The notes under the pieces are model-generated. The model saw only the letters and a program-made list of their open reading frames with translations. It ran no database searches and was not told where the DNA came from. 9,927 bases of DNA from assembly GCA_001768155.1 (NCBI GenBank), contig MENC01000020.1:8669-18595 (forward strand), given 5' to 3'. Positions 7,155-9,927 of this stretch are shown here, in pieces; position 1 is the stretch's first letter; each line of letters starts with the position of its first letter. Both the position numbers and the translations under genes were made by a program. Source of the DNA: Bacteroidetes bacterium GWA2_30_7. Its GTDB lineage: Bacteria; Bacteroidota; Bacteroidia; Bacteroidales; GWF2-33-38.

Positions 7155-7445
7155 CTAAATGTAATTTACTTGTTTTAAAATATTAGCTTTAATTTGTTTT
7201 TTTAAAGCACCTTTTGTTACCAAGTCTATTTTTCTACCAAAAGTATTTTCAAGAAATATTTCTAAAGAAAAAAATTTCCACCCAATTGGTTTTTCTAATT
7301 CCACAATAATATCAATATAACTTTCATCTGTAAAAGAATCATCTGAAAATGAGCCAAATATACCTATTTTCTTTACTGAAAAGTCTTTATGTAAAATAGG
7401 TTTTAAATCTATTAATTTATTTAATATCTCTGTTTTTGTAATCAT
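7155..7445 (-). CDS. Minimal nucleotidyltransferase (MNT, MntA-like) with first catalytic Asp replaced
   Basis: This 96-residue protein is a single Pol-beta-type nucleotidyltransferase domain like the MntA antitoxins, which AMPylate their HEPN toxin partners. The ATG is at 7445. The fold signature is clear: IGIFGSFSDDSFTDESYIDIIVEL (27-50), EKPIGW (51-56), GRKIDLVTKGALKKQI (70-85), and the end ILKQVNYI. The family motif is GS-x10-D-x-D. Here the spacing is exact but reads GS-x10-Tyr43-Ile-Asp45, so the first metal-binding Asp is Tyr; the usual ARG after GS(F/Y) is also changed (Ser-Asp-Asp). The third acidic position (Asp 74) is kept. The codon is TAT (7319-7317), one base from GAT. It starts 12 bases after the 63-residue gene, and there is no HEPN/DUF86 gene nearby. 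It may be inactive, use other chemistry, or be decaying. Confidence 0.85.
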   Translation of the reverse strand: MITKTEILNKLIDLKPILHKDFSVKKIGIFGSFSDDSFTDESYIDIIVELEKPIGWKFFSLEIFLENTFGRKIDLVTKGALKKQIKANILKQVNYI

Positions 7446-7457
7446 CTTTCAAAATTA

Positions 7458-7649
7458 TTATAATTCATTTAAAGTTTTTCCTTTTAATGTTCCTGCCTCA
7501 ATCTGTTTAACTTCATTAAGTCCCTGCTTAATATCCTCCCATATTTTACGTTTTTTCGGAGTTAGTGTTTTTTCGATTTCCTGAAGTGTTGGTTTTTTGG
7601 TCTTTTTTTTATCTACTTTAACGAATGAAAAATTATTTAACAGTTCCAT
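7458..7649 (-). CDS. Small lysine-rich antitoxin-like protein upstream of the MNT gene
   Basis: The product has 63 residues from the ATG at 7649. It is hydrophilic, with a basic stretch KVDKKKTKKP (11-20), a probable helical region LTPKKRKIWEDIKQGLNEVKQIEAG (29-53) and the end KGKTLNEL. The pattern 'LTP..., helix, DIKQGLNEVK..., GK.L.EL' resembles small Bacteroidota proteins usually placed just before RelE/ParE-type toxins. Here the next gene, 12 bases downstream, is a nucleotidyltransferase instead. No helix-turn-helix is evident. The short distance to the MNT gene and the inverted repeat just upstream support a two-gene cassette. The antitoxin role is inference from resemblance; I do not recognise a named family with confidence. 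Confidence 0.65.
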   Translation of the reverse strand: MELLNNFSFVKVDKKKTKKPTLQEIEKTLTPKKRKIWEDIKQGLNEVKQIEAGTLKGKTLNEL

Positions 7650-7659
7650 AAAAAAATCA

Positions 7660-7690
7660 AACTTGTTGTCTGGAATATTTAAAACAAGTT
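7660..7690. promoter_or_regulatory. 8+8 base inverted repeat, candidate operator of the MNT cassette
   Basis: AACTTGTT (7660-7667) and AACAAGTT (7683-7690) are exact reverse complements with a 15-base spacer, so the half-site centres are 23 bases apart, close to two helical turns. The repeat begins 11 bases upstream of the start codon of the 63-residue protein (7649) and downstream of the candidate -7 boxes at 7740-7755. That position would suit an autoregulatory operator or a leader hairpin. Confidence 0.4.
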
Positions 7691-7739
7691 ATTTAATAGT
7701 ATTTGAATTAAGTAATTAATAAATATCTTATTATGAAAA

Positions 7740-7755
7740 CAAATATACAAAAATA
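7740..7755 (-). promoter_or_regulatory. Two adjacent -7-like boxes upstream of the MNT cassette
   Basis: On the minus strand TATTTTTG (7755-7748) and TATATTTG (7747-7740) each match TAnnTTTG and lie side by side, about 91-106 bases upstream of the ATG at 7649. No convincing -33 TTTG was found, and such boxes arise by chance in AT-rich DNA, so this is tentative. Confidence 0.3.
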
Positions 7756-7802
7756 AATTTTAAAAAACCTGTATTGAAAATATAAATGAATTTTTCATAT
7801 TG

Positions 7803-7835
7803 TTTAGATTAATTCTTAATTAATTTATAACTTTG
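7803..7835 (+). promoter_or_regulatory. Probable promoter of the glutathione peroxidase gene
   Basis: TAACTTTG (7828-7835) is an exact TAnnTTTG -7 box, preceded after 21 bases by TTTA (7803-7806), one base off the TTTG -33 element. The ATG follows only 12 bases after the -7 box, so the leader would be very short. Its survival upstream of a truncated gene suggests that the loss of the gene's 3' part is recent or that the fragment is still transcribed. The remainder of the 198-base gap 7650-7847 is AT-rich and, apart from the sites listed, shows nothing. Confidence 0.45.
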
Positions 7836-7847
7836 TAAAAAAAGACA

Positions 7848-8180
7848 ATGAAATATTTATTAATTATGTGTCTGTTTTTTTCGATTAAAGTTAATGCTCA
7901 GGAAATTCGTAACTTTTACGATTTCAAGGTAAAAATTATTGATGGTAAGGAGTTTGACTTTTCTCAATTGAAAGGCAAAAAGGTAATGATTGTAAATACT
8001 GCTTCAAAATGCGGATTTACGCCTCAATATGCTAAACTTCAGGATTTATATACAAAATATGGTGGCGAAAAATTTGTAATTATCGGATTTCCTGCAAATA
8101 ATTTTTTTAGTCAGGAATCTGGTACTAAATCAGAAATTGAAGAATTTTGTACCGATAGAGACAAAATATTGACACAATGA
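7848..8180 (+). pseudogene. Exported glutathione peroxidase, 3'-truncated
   Basis: Glutathione-peroxidase-family proteins reduce hydroperoxides, in bacteria usually with thioredoxin. The fragment has 110 residues from the ATG at 7848. Residues 1-18 look like a signal peptide (MKYLLIMCLFFSIKVNAQ). The peroxidase fold follows: FDFSQLKGKKVMIVNTASKCGFTPQY (36-61) with peroxidatic Cys 55, then VIIGFPANNFFSQESGT (77-93) with the expected Gln 89, and EIEEFC (96-101). After Cys 101, near base 8150, resemblance stops and the frame ends nine residues later at 8180. The family is about 160-185 residues, so the last 60-70 residues, including the Trp and Asn of the catalytic tetrad (WNFxKF region), are missing. 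I find no continuation in the other frames downstream. It is therefore probably non-functional. The breakpoint is followed by short repeats and then by the S24 regulator gene. Confidence 0.85.
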
Positions 8181-8221
8181 ATGTTATTAATCTAACAATA
8201 GTGCCATCAGCACAAAATATT
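8161..8221. repeat. 10-base direct repeat just after the peroxidase breakpoint
   Basis: ACAAAATATT occurs at 8161-8170 and again at 8212-8221, with 41 bases between. The first copy lies 10 bases after the point where peroxidase resemblance ends. Together with the short GC hairpin at 8201-8213 this could be the scar of a small mobile or palindromic element, or simply AT-rich coincidence. Confidence 0.4.
8201..8213. repeat. Short GC hairpin GTGC-CATCA-GCAC, possible remnant of a dispersed palindromic repeat
   Basis: GTGC and GCAC flank a 5-base loop in otherwise AT-rich sequence, followed by AAAATATTTTATA. My impression is that similar GTGC...GCAC-AAATATT units recur between genes in Bacteroidota, but I cannot confirm this from one copy. 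It sits between the truncated peroxidase and the regulator gene. Confidence 0.35.
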
Positions 8222-8246
8222 TTATATAGGACATAACGTTTTAAAA

Positions 8247-8254
8247 TACATGTA
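8247..8254. promoter_or_regulatory. Palindrome TACATGTA abutting the regulator start, weak operator candidate
   Basis: A perfect 8-base palindrome ends two bases before the ATG (8256) of the XRE/S24 regulator. A second palindrome, AACGTT, lies at 8235-8240. Repressors of this class often bind symmetric sites at their own promoters, which makes autoregulation conceivable. Both sites are short and no clear TAnnTTTG box was found in 8181-8255, so support is slim. Confidence 0.2.
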
Positions 8255-8255
8255 A

Positions 8256-9044
8256 ATGAATCTTATAGGAAAAAATATCAGGCTTTTGCGAAAGCAAATG
8301 GGCATTACTCAAGAGGAACTTGCAAAAAAAGCAGGTATAAAACGTTCGTTAATTGGTTCTTACGAAGAGGGAAGGGCTGTTCCAAAAATGCCTGTACTGC
8401 AAACCATTGCACATATTTTTAATATCAATATCGACAGCCTTATAAGTAAAGATTTCAGCCAACTTGAACAAAGTGATAATGCTAAAACTAATTCTGTTTT
8501 AAATCAGGGATTACGTATTTTATCAACTGTTGTAAGCAATGATAATAAAGAGCTTATATCTGTTGTGCCAATAAAGGCAGCCGCAGGTTATGCCAACGGA
8601 TATTCCGACCCTGAATTTATTGAGAGTCTTCCTGTATTTTCGCTTCCGTTACAAGAGCTTTCAAAAGAACGCACTTATCGTTTGTTTCAGATAAAAGGCA
8701 ATAGCATGGAGCCTGTTCCATCAGGTGCATATATTATTTGTGAGTTTATTCCCGACTACAGAGATATTAATGAGGGGAAACCATATATTATTGTTACCGG
8801 AAAAGATGGAATTGTGTATAAGCGAGTATATAATATGGTTGAAAAAACGGGGGAATTTTTGTTGAAATCGGATAATCCTGAATATAGCCCTTACAGTATT
8901 GCTGTAAACGAAGTACTCGAAATATGGAAAGCACTTGGGTTTATAAGTTTCTCGTTGCCCGATGCTGAGGATGTTTCGTTGCAAAAACTTTCGTTTATTG
9001 TAAATGGCTTGAAAGAACAAGTAGAGAAGATAAATAAGAAATAA
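8256..9044 (+). CDS. XRE-type helix-turn-helix regulator with S24 (LexA/CI-like) peptidase domain
   Basis: A 262-residue DNA-binding repressor-like protein with ATG at 8256. Residues about 6-62 form a Cro/CI-type helix-turn-helix (IRLLRKQMGITQEELAKKAG, then RSLIGSYEEGRAVPKMPVLQTIA). A linker to about 100 leads to the S24 domain: cleavage-site-like AAAGY with Ala 110-Gly 111, IKGNSMEP with Ser 150, and GIVYKRVY with Lys 189. Ser to Lys spacing (39) and Ala-Gly to Ser spacing (39) fit the LexA/CI/UmuD fold, so self-cleavage looks possible. The C-terminus (about 240-262) is probably helical. It converges with hemG with 4 bases between the stop codons. By hand count, 264 of 720 bases from 8281 to 9000 are G or C (37%), against 68 of 240 (28%) in mnmE 361-600. 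This may reflect acquisition. Target genes are unknown; no phage gene lies nearby. Confidence 0.9.
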   Translation: MNLIGKNIRLLRKQMGITQEELAKKAGIKRSLIGSYEEGRAVPKMPVLQTIAHIFNINIDSLISKDFSQLEQSDNAKTNSVLNQGLRILSTVVSNDNKELISVVPIKAAAGYANGYSDPEFIESLPVFSLPLQELSKERTYRLFQIKGNSMEPVPSGAYIICEFIPDYRDINEGKPYIIVTGKDGIVYKRVYNMVEKTGEFLLKSDNPEYSPYSIAVNEVLEIWKALGFISFSLPDAEDVSLQKLSFIVNGLKEQVEKINKK

Positions 9045-9048
9045 TAGA

Positions 9049-9927
9049 TTAACCACAAGCCCTCACAGCCAATTCCTTCCCCTGCTTAATTCTGTCAGCC
9101 ATACCTATTCCTCCTTTGAGATTTCCGCCTATAATTAATCCTTTGTATTGATTTTCAAGCTTGTCAACCATATCGAAACGTTCGCCCGAATCAATTCCGT
9201 ATTGAGGAATGGCATTTTTGTGATAATTAATTTTAAATAATTCGGGTTCAAATTCAGATGGCTTCATAAGGCTTACAAATTCTTTTTCTACAATTGCCTT
9301 AATTTCATTTTCCGATTTATTATACATTTCGGGTTTTCTCATTCCACCCAAAAATAAGGTAAATAAAGTTCCATTTTCGGGTGTGCGATTTGCAAATAAA
9401 GAAGACATAAAAAGAACTCCAAGCAAATCTCGTTTTTCTATTGATGGAATTAATCCGCCAAATCCATCGGGGTTCATTCCATTCCAATTTTTAAATCCCA
9501 AAATTACTTCAACAACGTTTGCATATTTAAGATTTGTTATTTTTGATAACGACTCGTTATCTATGAAAGTTAATAAAGTATCAAGTGAAAATGCTCCTGA
9601 AGTAGTAATTAATTTGTTTGCTATAATAGTAATATTTTCGTTTTGTGAATTTGAAAAAGAAATATGAAATTTTCCCTCCTTATATTCCGGTTTTAAATCT
9701 GAAACACCAAGTATAAAACTATCTTTTCCAGATAATTTGTAAAGTGCTTCTGTTAAGCTAGACAAACCACCCTTTACGGAAAAAACTTTGCGAGTAACTT
9801 TTAATTCGTCAGAAGTTTTCTTCTTAAAGCCTTTTTTTATAGTTCCTGTTATAAAGCTTCCGTATTCTTGTTCTAGTTTGTACAATTTAGGTAACGCATA
9901 TCGAGTAATTAGTTCAGCAGGGTCGCC
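9049..9927 (-). CDS. hemG: Protoporphyrinogen/coproporphyrinogen oxidase (HemY-type flavoprotein), C-terminal part (cut by window edge)
   Basis: This FAD enzyme oxidises protoporphyrinogen IX or coproporphyrinogen III in heme synthesis and is membrane-associated in many bacteria. The frame is open to base 9927, giving 292 residues of a protein usually about 450 long; the N-terminal FAD-binding part lies outside the window. The visible sequence starts GDPAELITRYALPKLYKLEQEYGS, a typical segment. It continues with FSVKGGLSSLTEALYKL, GFGGLIPSIEKRDLLGVLFMSSLFANRTPENGT, IPQYGIDSGERFDMVDKLE, and the C-terminal FAD-contacting GLIIGGNLKGGIGMADRIKQG. A TTG within the frame at 9885 is not a start, since homologous sequence continues upstream of it. 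Symbols hemG and hemY are both used for this family. It converges with the S24 regulator gene. Confidence 0.92.
   Translation of the reverse strand, partial: GDPAELITRYALPKLYKLEQEYGSFITGTIKKGFKKKTSDELKVTRKVFSVKGGLSSLTEALYKLSGKDSFILGVSDLKPEYKEGKFHISFSNSQNENITIIANKLITTSGAFSLDTLLTFIDNESLSKITNLKYANVVEVILGFKNWNGMNPDGFGGLIPSIEKRDLLGVLFMSSLFANRTPENGTLFTLFLGGMRKPEMYNKSENEIKAIVEKEFVSLMKPSEFEPELFKINYHKNAIPQYGIDSGERFDMVDKLENQYKGLIIGGNLKGGIGMADRIKQGKELAVRACG

Noticed and set aside
7650..7847. Search for a HEPN/DUF86 or RelE/ParE toxin gene beside the MNT cassette
   Set aside because: Neither this gap nor 7074-7154 contains a frame of sufficient length on either strand, so no toxin partner can be called in the window.
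8721..9056. A 111-codon open frame on the minus strand under the S24 regulator gene
   Set aside because: It lies antisense to a clear S24 peptidase domain, the translation is low-complexity Phe/Ile/Asn-rich with no recognisable motif, and it overlaps the hemG end.
9383..9667. A 94-codon plus-strand frame inside hemG
   Set aside because: It is antisense to conserved protoporphyrinogen oxidase sequence.
1..9927. tRNA, rRNA, CRISPR arrays, riboswitches, complete insertion sequences, phage genes
   Set aside because: No cloverleaf-like sequence, no regularly spaced direct repeats, no transposase or integrase motifs and no structured leader were found on reading both strands.

Overview
The window is AT-rich bacterial DNA, most likely from a member of the Bacteroidota (Bacteroidales or a related, perhaps uncultured, lineage). 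This rests on the S46 dipeptidyl-peptidase, the DUF2520/KdsC/UbiA/Maf gene order, -7 promoter boxes of the TAnnTTTG type instead of E. coli-like -10 boxes, mostly absent Shine-Dalgarno sequences, and Bacteroidota-like sequence in nearly every protein. No tRNA, rRNA, CRISPR array, complete insertion sequence or phage structural gene was seen.

Layout: (1) 1-252, minus strand: the first 84 codons of sucD (succinyl-CoA ligase alpha), cut by the window edge and divergent from mnmE. (2) 344-1741, plus: complete mnmE, the tRNA U34-modification GTPase. (3) 1742-1963: a 222-base convergent gap holding two inverted repeats and no gene. (4) 7073 down to 1964, minus: a probable five-gene operon of a DUF2520 Rossmann protein, kdsC, a UbiA-family prenyltransferase, maf, and a secreted S46 (DPP11-like) dipeptidyl-peptidase. 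Its joins are a 14-base overlap, a 92-base gap containing a dispersed-looking GC-rich repeat, a 1-base gap and a 21-base gap. (5) 7649 down to 7155, minus: a two-gene cassette encoding a 63-residue lysine-rich, antitoxin-like protein and a minimal nucleotidyltransferase (MNT) whose first catalytic Asp is Tyr. An 8+8 base inverted repeat lies just upstream. (6) 7848-8180, plus: an exported glutathione peroxidase that has lost its C-terminal part. (7) 8256-9044, plus: an XRE/S24 (LexA/CI-like) regulator that is richer in G+C than mnmE. (8) 9049-9927, minus: the C-terminal 292 residues of a HemY-type protoporphyrinogen oxidase, cut by the window edge and convergent with the regulator with a 4-base gap.

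Most of the window is housekeeping: TCA cycle, tRNA modification, Kdo/LPS biosynthesis, prenyl-lipid synthesis, nucleotide-pool cleaning, peptide use and heme synthesis. The accessory part is about 7155-9044. It combines a HEPN-less MNT cassette with an altered active site, a truncated peroxidase whose breakpoint is followed by short direct and inverted repeats, and a self-cleavage-competent repressor of different base composition. I see no clear multi-gene novel system. The MNT cassette and the peroxidase/regulator junction are the best candidates for something not yet described.
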